Shown: one piece after another, positions 1 to 6,158 of the stretch | Layout: each line of letters begins with the position of its first letter | How positions within the stretch are numbered: the stretch's first letter is position 1 | Assembly (NCBI GenBank): GCA_017462145.1 | Contig: JAFTRT010000203.1 | Location: 1 to 9,903, forward strand | DNA: 9,903 nt | Direction of reading: 5' to 3' | Source of the DNA: Clostridia bacterium | GTDB lineage: Bacteria; Bacillota_A; Clostridia; Oscillospirales; CAG-272 | Notes under the pieces: generated by a model | The model's database searches: none | Told to the model about the DNA's origin: nothing | The model's input: only the letters and a program-made list of their open reading frames with translations | Position numbers and translations under genes: made by a program

Positions 1-226
1 GATCGTTGACAGACTTTACGTGATCACTGCTGAGAGCCTCTTTCAAAGTCATTCCCTCTCGAAAGGCTTCTTGAAAGGTGCCCTCATACACTACAAGGCT
101 TTCCCGTGTCGGCAACGGCGGCCGATCTCCCATCGTGGTCTCTTCTGCCATGGCCGTCAATGGAAACATACCACATAATAGGCAAATGATCAGCAGAAAC
201 GCAAGAAAAAAGATTCGTTTTTTCAT
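1..226 (-). CDS. Secreted protein of unknown function, N-terminal part (runs off left edge)
   Basis: Seventy-five codons are visible, read leftward from an ATG at 226, with no stop before the window edge. A GGGAGG ribosome binding site lies about 8 bases upstream. The product starts MKKRIFF, followed by a hydrophobic core (about residues 5-22) and a signal-peptidase I type site near Ala-Met-Ala at residues 25-27, after which the chain becomes acidic (EETT). The protein is therefore probably exported. The visible mature part has a short Pro-rich stretch (RPPLPTR) and a charged, probably helical segment. I recognise no domain. It starts 25 bp after the stop of the upstream lipoprotein gene on the same strand, so the two are probably co-transcribed and may act together at the cell surface. 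Confidence 0.75.
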   Translation of the reverse strand, partial: MKKRIFFLAFLLIICLLCGMFPLTAMAEETTMGDRPPLPTRESLVVYEGTFQEAFREGMTLKEALSSDHVKSVND

Positions 227-251
227 GATAAAGCCCTCCCTTCGATCGCAT

Positions 252-848
252 TTAGAAGCAATATACGACCCAACGTGTTATGACCTCTCCGATCTCCACA
301 TCAGAAAACCTCGCCCGATCCACCTCAATCACAATCAACGTATATTCATTGGACGGATCTCCATTGCCGGGGGTGATAAAGTCAATATGCGGAAAAATTT
401 GACCGTGCTTTACATAAAACTTTTTCGGGCAATACACCGTATCACTACGGGAATGATTAACCTGCACTACCACAAGCATATTGTCGGCAAAAAAGCTCTC
501 ATCATAGTCCAAGGAAGAATCAACATCCAACATCTCCCAAGCCAAACTGTTTTCAATGAGAACGGCACAATTGTCATCTCCACTCATTTTTTTAGAAGTT
601 CCTTGCGCCAATACCGTTGCTTTTTGAACGGGATAAATCGCCCTGCCGGATGAATCGGTTTCCAACGTATCCGAAATCATCCCTTCCCCTGTCGTTGTCT
701 GACATTCCAAGCAATCAGAAGTATCCTTCCCGTCCAAGGTCTTTTCCGATTCGGTGGTTTCCTCCCCCACTCCTATCCGGTGACATCCCACCATTGCAAG
801 GATCAAAACAAATGCAAAGAAAGGCGAAAGTTTTTTCATGTGTTTCAT
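252..848 (-). CDS. Putative lipoprotein of unknown function
   Basis: The gene encodes 198 residues and ends in TAA. The start at 848 is preferred because an AAAGGAG ribosome binding site sits 7 bases upstream; a second in-frame ATG at 839 would be only a little shorter. The N-terminus is basic (KHMKK), followed by a hydrophobic stretch and a lipobox-like MVGC ending at Cys22, typical of signal peptidase II processing and lipid attachment outside the membrane. Residues 23-60 are rich in Glu, Thr and Ser and contain a CLEC pair, probably a flexible linker. Residues 85-195 look like a compact beta-rich domain, with alternating hydrophobic runs such as MLVVVQV and YTLIVIEV. Similar small clostridial lipoproteins with a 'YDESFF' turn are common but lack known functions. 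It is preceded by a long structured leader. Confidence 0.82.
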   Translation of the reverse strand: MKHMKKLSPFFAFVLILAMVGCHRIGVGEETTESEKTLDGKDTSDCLECQTTTGEGMISDTLETDSSGRAIYPVQKATVLAQGTSKKMSGDDNCAVLIENSLAWEMLDVDSSLDYDESFFADNMLVVVQVNHSRSDTVYCPKKFYVKHGQIFPHIDFITPGNGDPSNEYTLIVIEVDRARFSDVEIGEVITRWVVYCF

Positions 849-883
849 ACTCGTTCTCCTTTCATTTTGTTTTTGGTCTCCTA

Positions 884-914
884 AAAAATGACAAAAGCTC
901 GGCCTATGCCGAGC
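884..914 (-). terminator. Intrinsic terminator or attenuator ahead of the lipoprotein gene
   Basis: Read on the minus strand, GCTCGGC and GCCGAGC (914-908 and 903-897) form a perfect 7-bp stem with a 4-base loop. It is followed by TTTT, a short GTCA interruption and TTTTTT. The T-tract is on the minus strand only. No convincing minus-strand coding gene lies upstream, so it would end the leader transcript rather than a gene. Confidence 0.6.
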
Positions 915-992
915 GTACGTCCGTTGTGATGTCCCTCTTCGATTGATCCGGTCGCACGCCCATGGGCGGTGTGATCGTGGTTTTCCTCGTAC
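884..992 (-). ncRNA. Structured leader RNA or small RNA of unknown family
   Basis: Transcription from the promoter at 996-1024 would give a roughly 140-nt leader before the lipoprotein start. Near its 5' end GUACG (992-988) can pair with CGUAC (919-915), enclosing about 68 nt. This holds a CGCC-CATG-GGCG hairpin (968-957) and possible GAUC/GAUC pairing (976-973 with 948-945). The base stem lies directly against a GC-rich hairpin (914-897) followed by a U-rich tract. Promoter, closed stem, then terminator resembles a riboswitch-like attenuator for the lipoprotein gene, or a free-standing RNA of about 105 nt. I compared it by eye with common riboswitches (SAM, THF, c-di-GMP, ZTP, fluoride, small SRP RNA) and could not match it. 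No conservation data were available, so the fold is only a proposal. Confidence 0.4.
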
Positions 993-995
993 TTG

Positions 996-1024
996 ATTAT
1001 ACCATATTTTCCCCGCCCTTGCAA
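996..1024 (-). promoter_or_regulatory. Sigma-A promoter for the leader and lipoprotein operon
   Basis: On the minus strand, TTGCAA (1024-1019) is the -35 box and TATAAT (1001-996) is a perfect -10 box, separated by exactly 17 bp. A TGG immediately before the -10 gives an extended -10 element. Transcription should begin near 988-990. Confidence 0.8.
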
Positions 1025-1106
1025 CCCCTCCCCCTCAAGTTTGGAAAGATGCACAATTTTCAAAAACCTTTTTTGGCAAAAACTTACAAATTTAGGCGTT
1101 CTCTTC

Positions 1107-1123
1107 TTTCTCTCGGAGAGAAA
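1107..1123. repeat. Perfect 8-bp inverted repeat between divergent promoters
   Basis: TTTCTCTC and GAGAGAAA flank a single central G. There is no T-tract on either side, so it is not a typical terminator. It lies 11 bp upstream of the -35 box of the repressor gene and could be an operator, possibly autoregulatory. It does not obviously match the known MntR or DtxR boxes, so this role is speculative. Confidence 0.4.
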
Positions 1124-1134
1124 GCGGTTTGCTC

Positions 1135-1163
1135 TTGATTTTTTTGTTTTTTTGTGATACAAT
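1135..1163 (+). promoter_or_regulatory. Sigma-A promoter for the repressor-trhP-uppP-rnmV cluster
   Basis: TTGATT (1135-1140) and TACAAT (1158-1163) are separated by 17 bp, and the spacer is very T-rich. The first gene starts 41 bases after the -10 box. No other clear promoter is visible before any of the three downstream genes. Confidence 0.75.
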
Positions 1164-1204
1164 AAGAAGAGAACGACGCAATGCTTGTTTAACAGGAGGT
1201 CATC

Positions 1205-1588
1205 ATGCACCTGCAAGAATCCGGCGAAATGTATTTAGAGACCATCTTGGTTCTTTCCCGAAAGGGCGGTACCGTCCGCTCCATCGACGTAGGAGAGTAT
1301 ATGGGCTATTCCAAGCCCAGTGTCAGCCGAGCCATCGGTATTCTGAAAAACGCAGGCTATCTGACCGTCAACCCGTCGGGTCATCTGTTTCTGACCGACA
1401 GCGGCAAAGAAATTGCAGAAAAGATCTACCAGCGGCACATGATTTTGACACGCTTTTTGGTTTTTCTCGGAGTCGACGAAGAGACGGCCGCAGAGGATGC
1501 TTGCCGCTTGGAGCACAGCATCAGTGATCAATCGGTAGAGGCCATCAAGCGGCACGCCGCAAAAAACGGCATTTCTCTGACCGAATAA
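1205..1588 (+). CDS. DtxR/IdeR-type metal-dependent transcriptional repressor
   Basis: This 127-residue protein should bind a divalent metal and then DNA to control metal homeostasis genes. Residues 5-60 form the winged helix-turn-helix, with the recognition segment around YSKPSVSRAIGILKNAGYL. Residues 65-125 form the dimerisation and metal-binding domain (QRHMILTRFL, then DACRLEHSISDQS). Aligning by eye to Corynebacterium DtxR puts Met9, Cys100, Glu103 and His104 on the primary-site ligands; Bacillus MntR has Asp instead of Met there. This suggests iron-type rather than manganese-type sensing. The ancillary ligand His79 is kept (His78), but the equivalents of Glu83 and His98 appear to be Thr82 and Ala96. 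There is no C-terminal SH3-like domain, as in short MntR-like members. The ATG at 1205 follows an AGGAGGT ribosome binding site. It is the first gene of a four-gene cluster. Confidence 0.9.
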   Translation: MHLQESGEMYLETILVLSRKGGTVRSIDVGEYMGYSKPSVSRAIGILKNAGYLTVNPSGHLFLTDSGKEIAEKIYQRHMILTRFLVFLGVDEETAAEDACRLEHSISDQSVEAIKRHAAKNGISLTE

Positions 1589-1631
1589 TCCTCTCCACAC
1601 TCCCATATACTGTCATCAGAAAGGTCGCACT

Positions 1632-2888
1632 ATGCCCGAATTGCTCTCCCCTGCGGGAAATTTTGAAAAGCTGAAGGCCGCACTGCTGTACGGAGCGGAT
1701 GCGGTCTATTTGGCAGGCACTCGCTTTGGCATGCGCTCTGCCGCCGATAACTTTACGGTAGAAGAGCTGTACGCCGCCGCCGAGTACGTACACACCCGCC
1801 AAAAGAAGCTCTATCTGACACTGAATACCATGCCTCACGGCAATGAATATCCCGCCCTGCGTTCCTTTTTGGAACAGATCCAAGGGGCGGGCATTGACGC
1901 TTATATCGTCGCCGATTTGGGTGTGATGGCTCTGCTCCGTCAGGTCATGCCCCAAGCGGAGATCCACATCTCCACCCAAGCCAGTATCGTCAGCCCCGAA
2001 GCCGCCTTGGCCTATGCGGCACTGGGCGCCAAAAGGTTGGTGCTGGCAAGAGAGCTGACCTTGGAGGAGATCCGTGCCATCCGTGCCGCCCTGCCCCGTG
2101 ACGTCGAGTTGGAGGCCTTTGTCCACGGTTCCATGTGCGTATCTTACAGCGGCCGCTGTATGCTCTCCCATCAGCTGACGGGACGGGATGCCAATCGGGG
2201 TGCTTGTACCCAGCCTTGCCGTTGGACCTACACCATCACCGAGGAAAAGCGACCCGAAACACCGTTCCCCGTGGAGCAAAACGAGCTTGGCACCTTTATT
2301 TTGTCCTCCAAGGATATGTGCACGGTGTCCATCCTGCCCCAATTGATTGAGGCAGGAATCGATTCCTTCAAGATTGAAGGCCGTATGAAAAGCGCATACT
2401 ATACCGCCGTGGTCACCAACACGTACCGAATGGCCATGGACGGGTATCTGCAAGACAAAGAACAGTACCGCTTTGACCCCCGTTTGATGCGTGAGTTGGA
2501 AAGCGTTTCCCATCGGGAATACTGCACCGGCTTCTATCTGGATTCTCCCATGGAGGAGCCTCAGCTTTCCACCATCAACGGGTACATTCGGGAAAAATCC
2601 TATTTTGCCACGGCAATCGAGCCCCTCCCCCTCCCCGAAGGCCTTGCGGCGCAGAACGACAACGGAACGCTGTATCCGTTCATTCAGCGCAATAAGATCT
2701 CCGTGGGTGACGAGGCCGATCTGATCTCTCCCGGTCAGTTTGGAAAGCCTTTTACCGTGACGGAGCTGTACGATGCGGAAGGAGCCCCCGTTCCCTCCGC
2801 CCCCCATCCCTCCCAGATCTTTTGGGCACGAGTTCCTTTTGAGGTTCGGACGGGTGATATTTTGCGCTCGGGAGAACGGGAGACGTAA
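1632..2888 (+). CDS. trhP: U32-family protein, probable tRNA uridine hydroxylation protein TrhP
   Basis: The 418-residue product belongs to the U32 family, long annotated as collagenase-like peptidases. The characterised members closest in length and layout, E. coli YegQ/TrhP and Bacillus YrrN/YrrO, are needed for 5-hydroxyuridine at tRNA position 34, which I infer here. The N-terminal half looks like a TIM-barrel: PELLSPAGNFEKLKAAL (2-18), GADAVYLAG (21-29) and HISTQASI (112-119). The family signature follows around HGSMCVSYSGRCMLS (165-179), then RGACTQPCRW (189-198). Cys169, Cys176, Cys192, Cys196 and Cys230 provide candidate iron-sulfur ligands, as in other U32 proteins. The FKIEGRMKS motif (246-254) is also typical. 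A smaller C-terminal domain (about 330-418) resembles the usual beta-barrel. It starts 43 bp after the repressor gene, with an AAAGG site 8 bases before the ATG. A peptidase role is the old alternative. Confidence 0.88.
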   Translation: MPELLSPAGNFEKLKAALLYGADAVYLAGTRFGMRSAADNFTVEELYAAAEYVHTRQKKLYLTLNTMPHGNEYPALRSFLEQIQGAGIDAYIVADLGVMALLRQVMPQAEIHISTQASIVSPEAALAYAALGAKRLVLARELTLEEIRAIRAALPRDVELEAFVHGSMCVSYSGRCMLSHQLTGRDANRGACTQPCRWTYTITEEKRPETPFPVEQNELGTFILSSKDMCTVSILPQLIEAGIDSFKIEGRMKSAYYTAVVTNTYRMAMDGYLQDKEQYRFDPRLMRELESVSHREYCTGFYLDSPMEEPQLSTINGYIREKSYFATAIEPLPLPEGLAAQNDNGTLYPFIQRNKISVGDEADLISPGQFGKPFTVTELYDAEGAPVPSAPHPSQIFWARVPFEVRTGDILRSGERET

Positions 2889-2894
2889 CGTCTC
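2880..2894. repeat. Short palindrome over the trhP stop codon
   Basis: GAGACGT and ACGTCTC flank one central A, and the arms include the trhP TAA stop. In RNA it could form a 5-6 bp hairpin ending 3 bases before the uppP ATG. No good ribosome binding site is present in that gap; the nearest GGGAG lies 15 bases upstream, inside the left arm. Read-through of ribosomes from trhP may open the hairpin. Confidence 0.35.
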
Positions 2895-2897
2895 TTT

Positions 2898-3767
2898 ATG
2901 CTGTTAGATTGTTTGATTGCCCTGCTGTACGGGCTGGTGGAAGGTGTCACCGAGTGGCTCCCCGTCAGCTCAACGGGGCATTTGATCCTACTGGATCAGG
3001 TTCTCTCCTTTTCTTTTCTGTCCGATCTTCCCGACGAGGTAGCGACAGAATACACCGCTCTGTTTGAGGTGGTCATTCAGCTTGCGGCCATGCTGGCAGT
3101 GGCGCTCCGCTTTTGGAAGCGCTTACACCCGTTTGCCTCCCAAAAGCCCGATCAACGCCGAGAAACTGCCGCTCTTTGGCGCACCCTCCTGTTAGGTTGT
3201 TTCCCTGCCGCCCTTGTGGGCTTGGGAGCAGATTTGCTGTTGGAGCACACAACGGGAAAGGATCTGGACAGTTGGCTCTTCCGCCCCTCGGTGGTGGCCG
3301 TCGCCCTGATCCTTTACGGCCTCCTCTTTTTGCTTCCCGCAAGCAACCATCCCTTGGCCGACTCCCTCTCCTGCGTCTCTCCCCAAAAAGCAGTTGGCGT
3401 GGGATTGTTTCAATGCCTGGCTCTGATCCCGGGCACGTCTCGATCGGGTGCGATCCTATTGGGGGCAGGATGGCTTGGCCTTTCCCGTCCCGTTGCCGCC
3501 GATCTGGCCTTTTTAGTGGGGCTGCCCACCATTGGCGGAGCATCGCTTCTCAGCTTGGTCAAATGGTTCTCCTTTGTCCGTGCCCGAGAGGTCACACTCC
3601 CCCTCACGGCTTACGGAGCTCTGCTGCTTGCCTCGGTGGCGGCATTTCTCGTCTCCCTGGCTGTCATTGGATTTCTCACCGATTTTGTCAAGCATCACAG
3701 CTTTGCCCCCTTTGGCGTGTACCGCATTGCTTTGGGACTCTTGATCTTACTTCAAACCGCCCTTTGA
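2898..3767 (+). CDS. uppP: Undecaprenyl-diphosphatase UppP (BacA family)
   Basis: This integral membrane enzyme removes a phosphate from undecaprenyl diphosphate, recycling the lipid carrier for peptidoglycan and other wall polymers; overproduction in other species confers bacitracin resistance. The 289-residue product is strongly hydrophobic, with about eight membrane segments. The first conserved motif is at residues 12-28 (GLVEGVTEWLPVSSTGH), including Glu15, Glu19, Ser25 and His28, which correspond to essential residues in E. coli BacA. The second is PGTSRSG (178-184), containing the catalytic Ser/Arg. A hydrophilic loop (78-92, KPDQRRET) is slightly longer than usual. The gene starts 9 bp after trhP and lacks an obvious ribosome binding site of its own, so translation is probably coupled to trhP. 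There is no good upstream promoter. Confidence 0.95.
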   Translation: MLLDCLIALLYGLVEGVTEWLPVSSTGHLILLDQVLSFSFLSDLPDEVATEYTALFEVVIQLAAMLAVALRFWKRLHPFASQKPDQRRETAALWRTLLLGCFPAALVGLGADLLLEHTTGKDLDSWLFRPSVVAVALILYGLLFLLPASNHPLADSLSCVSPQKAVGVGLFQCLALIPGTSRSGAILLGAGWLGLSRPVAADLAFLVGLPTIGGASLLSLVKWFSFVRAREVTLPLTAYGALLLASVAAFLVSLAVIGFLTDFVKHHSFAPFGVYRIALGLLILLQTAL

Positions 3768-3787
3768 GGCGCAAAGGAAAGGACGTT

Positions 3788-4405
3788 ATGAATCTAAACG
3801 CCGAACGACCGAAACTGAACATTCCCTATCCCATCGTGGTCGAGGGCAAGTATGACCGTCTGCGCCTGCTGACGGTGTGCCAAGCCCATATTTTGGTCAC
3901 CGACGGATTCGGCATTTTCAACAAGAAAGAAAAGCAGGCCCTTCTTCGGGAACTGGCTCGCCGTACTCCCATCATTCTGCTGACCGACAGTGACGGTGCG
4001 GGTAAGGTCATTCGATCTCACCTCACCACGGTGATCCCCCCCGACCGTTTGATCCAGTTGTACATTCCCAAGATCAAAGGAACGGAAAAACGAAAAAAAG
4101 CCCCCTCTGCCGAGGGAACGTTGGGGGTAGAGGGAATGGAAGCCGACCTGCTCTACGAGCTGTTGGCCCCCCTTGCCGATGTCACGGCCGCACAGCGTGC
4201 GGCAGAGCATCCTCTCTCGAAAACCGATTTTTATATCGATGGTCTCTCGGGTGGGTCCCACAGTGCGCAAAAACGAGATGCTCTGGCACAAAAGCTCCGT
4301 CTCCCCGACGGTATGACCGCAAATGCCCTCCTTGCCGCCCTGAAAATCCTTGTGACCTACGAGGAATATTTGGCCTTGGTAGAGCGCCCTGCAAACGAGC
4401 CGTGA
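3788..4405 (+). CDS. rnmV: Ribonuclease M5 (TOPRIM-type 5S rRNA maturation nuclease)
   Basis: RNase M5 trims the 5S rRNA precursor in low-GC Gram-positive bacteria, acting on the RNA bound by ribosomal protein L18. This 205-residue protein has the expected TOPRIM domain: IVVEGKYD with Glu19, then LLTDSDGAGKVIR with Asp67 and Asp69, the predicted metal-binding acidic residues. A basic Lys-rich stretch (95-105) and the GVEGMEA motif (113-119), a variant of the family's usual GVEHA, follow. Residues 140-200 match the extra C-terminal helical domain seen in the family. The frame is open far upstream through uppP, but the ATG at 3788 is chosen because it follows a GGAAAGGA ribosome binding site and places VVEG at the usual distance. 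It is 20 bp after uppP and is the last gene before the terminator. Confidence 0.92.
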   Translation: MNLNAERPKLNIPYPIVVEGKYDRLRLLTVCQAHILVTDGFGIFNKKEKQALLRELARRTPIILLTDSDGAGKVIRSHLTTVIPPDRLIQLYIPKIKGTEKRKKAPSAEGTLGVEGMEADLLYELLAPLADVTAAQRAAEHPLSKTDFYIDGLSGGSHSAQKRDALAQKLRLPDGMTANALLAALKILVTYEEYLALVERPANEP

Positions 4406-4429
4406 GCGCAACCGAATGGAAAAGCAAAT

Positions 4430-4464
4430 AAAGCCGTCCTGCCGAAACAAGCAGGACGGCTTTT
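4430..4464. terminator. Bidirectional terminator between rnmV and citrate synthase
   Basis: GCCGTCCTGC (4433-4442) and GCAGGACGGC (4451-4460) make a perfect 10-bp stem with an 8-base loop. It is flanked by AAA on the left and TTTT on the right, so it has a T-tract on both strands. It should stop transcription from the plus-strand cluster and from the convergent citrate synthase gene, whose stop codon is at 4467. Confidence 0.92.
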
Positions 4465-4466
4465 GT

Positions 4467-5840
4467 TTATCGCTCGTCGATGGGAACGTAGTGTTTGTCG
4501 TGTGCAATGCACTTGTAGGCAGGACGAATAATCTTCTTTCCCGTTTGCAGCTCCTCAATGCGGTGGGCACACCAACCCGCCACACGGGCAATGGCAAACA
4601 GAGGGGTGTACATCTCGTCCGGAATCCCCAACATCCGGTAAACCAGACCCGAATACAGATCCACATTGGCACACATGATCTTATCGGTTCCCTTTTTCGC
4701 ATTGAACAAATCGGGTGTCAGACGCTCGATGGTCTCCAGCAGATGATAATCGTCACCAAAGCCCTTTTCGTATGCCAGATCCTTGGCGTGCTTTTTCAGC
4801 AAAGTAGCACGGGGGTCAGATTTGGTGTAGATCGCATGACCCATACCGTAGATCAATCCGCTTCTGTCATAGGCCTCCTTGTCTAAAATCTTATTGATAA
4901 AGGCCGCAACCTCATCGTCATCGTACACGTCCTTGATGTTCTCCTTAAAGCAGTCGAACATGTGCTGACACTTGATATTAGCACCGCCGTGAAGAGGGCC
5001 CTTCAGAGAGCCGATGGCGGCACTGATCGCCGAATAGGTATCGGTGCCCGATGAGGACAGCACGCGACAGGAGAAGGTGGAGTTGTTTCCGCCGCCGTGT
5101 TCGGCATGAATGGTCATGCACTGATCCAAAAGCAAGGCCTCTGCCTCGGTGTACTGCTTACTGGGGCGCAGGATGCGCAAAAAGTTCTGCGCCGCACCCA
5201 ACTCGTCGTGGGGCGTGTGGAAGTTGAGACTCCGCCCCTGGAAGGTGCTGCGGTACATGGCGTAGGAATGTGCTGCGATCACCGGCAGACGGGCAATGAT
5301 CTCAATGCTCTGTCGCACTAAATTTTCAAGGCTCGTATCGTCGGGATTCTCGTCATAGGCATACAACGCCAAAACCGCCGTGGACATTTTATTCATGATC
5401 GAACGAGTAGGCGCCTTCATCAGAATATCCTCGGTAAAACGAGGGGGAAGATGACGGCTGCTGGCCAACAGCTGCGTAAACTCATCCAACTCCGTTCGAT
5501 TGGGCAATCGGCCAAACAACAGCAAATAGGCACACTCCTCGTAGCCGTAGCGTCCCTCAGCGGAAGCACCGTCTACCAAGGAGGCCATGTCATAGCCCCG
5601 GTATTCCAGCTTTCCATCGTCGGCCACACGCTCACCCTCGTACACCACGTAACCGTGGGCATTACCAATGTTGGTGACACCGGCCATAACGCCGGTTCCG
5701 TCAATCTCGCGTAGACCTCTCTTCACCCGAAAATGGTCAAAGGCCTCAGAAGGAATACGATTGGCAGTCTTTGCCTGTCCCCAACAATTTTCCATCATAC
5801 GATGATATGTTTCTGCATCCAGTTCGATTCTCTTTGCCAT
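4467..5840 (-). CDS. gltA: Citrate synthase
   Basis: Citrate synthase condenses acetyl-CoA and oxaloacetate to citrate in the cytoplasm, the entry to 2-oxoglutarate and glutamate synthesis. The 457-residue product carries the catalytic set: His248 in HAEHGGG, His284 in GPLHGGAN and Asp394 in NVDLYSG. The substrate-binding segment YGMGHAIYTKSDPR (331-344) and the C-terminal IARVAGWCAHRIEE (417-430) are also typical. The length exceeds the roughly 370-430 residues of many bacterial enzymes, because of an N-terminal extension of about 45 residues, as seen in other clostridial citrate synthases. The ATG at 5840 is chosen because an AAAGGA ribosome binding site precedes it; an in-frame TTG at 5864 would place that site inside the gene. 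Its position back-to-back with glutamine synthetase suggests a biosynthetic role in nitrogen assimilation. Confidence 0.96.
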   Translation of the reverse strand: MAKRIELDAETYHRMMENCWGQAKTANRIPSEAFDHFRVKRGLREIDGTGVMAGVTNIGNAHGYVVYEGERVADDGKLEYRGYDMASLVDGASAEGRYGYEECAYLLLFGRLPNRTELDEFTQLLASSRHLPPRFTEDILMKAPTRSIMNKMSTAVLALYAYDENPDDTSLENLVRQSIEIIARLPVIAAHSYAMYRSTFQGRSLNFHTPHDELGAAQNFLRILRPSKQYTEAEALLLDQCMTIHAEHGGGNNSTFSCRVLSSSGTDTYSAISAAIGSLKGPLHGGANIKCQHMFDCFKENIKDVYDDDEVAAFINKILDKEAYDRSGLIYGMGHAIYTKSDPRATLLKKHAKDLAYEKGFGDDYHLLETIERLTPDLFNAKKGTDKIMCANVDLYSGLVYRMLGIPDEMYTPLFAIARVAGWCAHRIEELQTGKKIIRPAYKCIAHDKHYVPIDER

Positions 5841-5887
5841 GGATTTTATCCTTTCTGTAACCAAAAAAACAAATCAGTGTACTTGTC

Positions 5888-5916
5888 ATTATATCACACC
5901 CTTTCAACTTTTGCAA
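5888..5916 (-). promoter_or_regulatory. Sigma-A promoter of citrate synthase
   Basis: On the minus strand, TTGCAA (5916-5911) and TATAAT (5893-5888) are 17 bp apart, with a TGA extended -10. The DNA upstream (about 5925-5960) has runs of A and T that may act as an UP element. The leader before the ATG is about 40 bases. The same TTGCAA-17-TATAAT layout occurs at the leader promoter at 996-1024. Confidence 0.82.
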
Positions 5917-6061
5917 GCAAAACAAAGAAAAAATTCATATTTTTAACATTTTTTTCACATTTTACTGGATGGTTGCTTCAAAAAGTGCGAGATTTTGTCG
6001 CCCGATATGCAAAACCATCTCTCCCCACTTTCACCTTACTCATCTCATCCTGCGGTCATGG

Positions 6062-6075
6062 ACAATTACAGTTGT
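6062..6075. promoter_or_regulatory. Possible operator: ACAA-N6-TTGT inverted repeat
   Basis: ACAA (6062-6065) and TTGT (6072-6075) form a short inverted repeat 7 bp upstream of the -35 box of glutamine synthetase. The arms are only 4 bp, so chance is a real possibility. It does not match the TnrA/GlnR consensus that I know. Apart from this and the two promoters, the 5917-6082 stretch shows nothing recognisable. Confidence 0.2.
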
Positions 6076-6082
6076 GGGGTCC

Positions 6083-6111
6083 TTGACAAGCCGTTGGGTT
6101 TGGTATATAAT
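6083..6111 (+). promoter_or_regulatory. Perfect-consensus sigma-A promoter of glutamine synthetase
   Basis: TTGACA (6083-6088) and TATAAT (6106-6111) are both perfect consensus boxes separated by 17 bp. Transcription should start near 6118, giving a leader of about 57 bases. Such a strong promoter suggests high expression unless a repressor or leader control limits it. Confidence 0.88.
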
Positions 6112-6137
6112 ATAGAATGATATTTTATTTTTTGTCC

Positions 6138-6158
6138 GTCTGCCACCGTAGAGCAGAC
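6138..6158 (+). promoter_or_regulatory. Leader hairpin just upstream of the glnN ribosome binding site
   Basis: GTCTGC (6138-6143) and GCAGAC (6153-6158) form a perfect 6-bp stem with a 9-base loop. It ends 6 bases before the GAGGTGA ribosome binding site (6165-6171). It lacks a T-tract, so it is not a terminator; it could stabilise the mRNA or affect translation. Confidence 0.4.

Noticed and set aside
904..963. A 19-codon leader peptide frame ending in the terminator stem (minus strand)
   Set aside because: There is no ribosome binding site near its ATG, and there is no run of regulatory codons that would indicate translational attenuation.
1107..1123. Terminator reading of the inverted repeat
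   Set aside because: Neither strand has a T-tract next to the stem, and no gene ends nearby.
881..1216. A 111-codon minus-strand frame across the divergent promoter region
   Set aside because: It spans two promoters, the inverted repeat and the leader RNA, has no ribosome binding site and no family resemblance.
1545..2807. A 420-codon open frame on the minus strand opposite trhP
   Set aside because: It is the antisense shadow of a clearly recognisable U32 gene. It shows no domain and has no good ribosome binding site, and its composition (Gly/Gln/His-rich) fits a mirrored frame.
3113..3787. In-frame upstream extension of rnmV through uppP
   Set aside because: The extension overlaps uppP in another frame and has low-complexity Pro/Arg/Ser content. 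The ATG at 3788 has a good ribosome binding site and matches family length.
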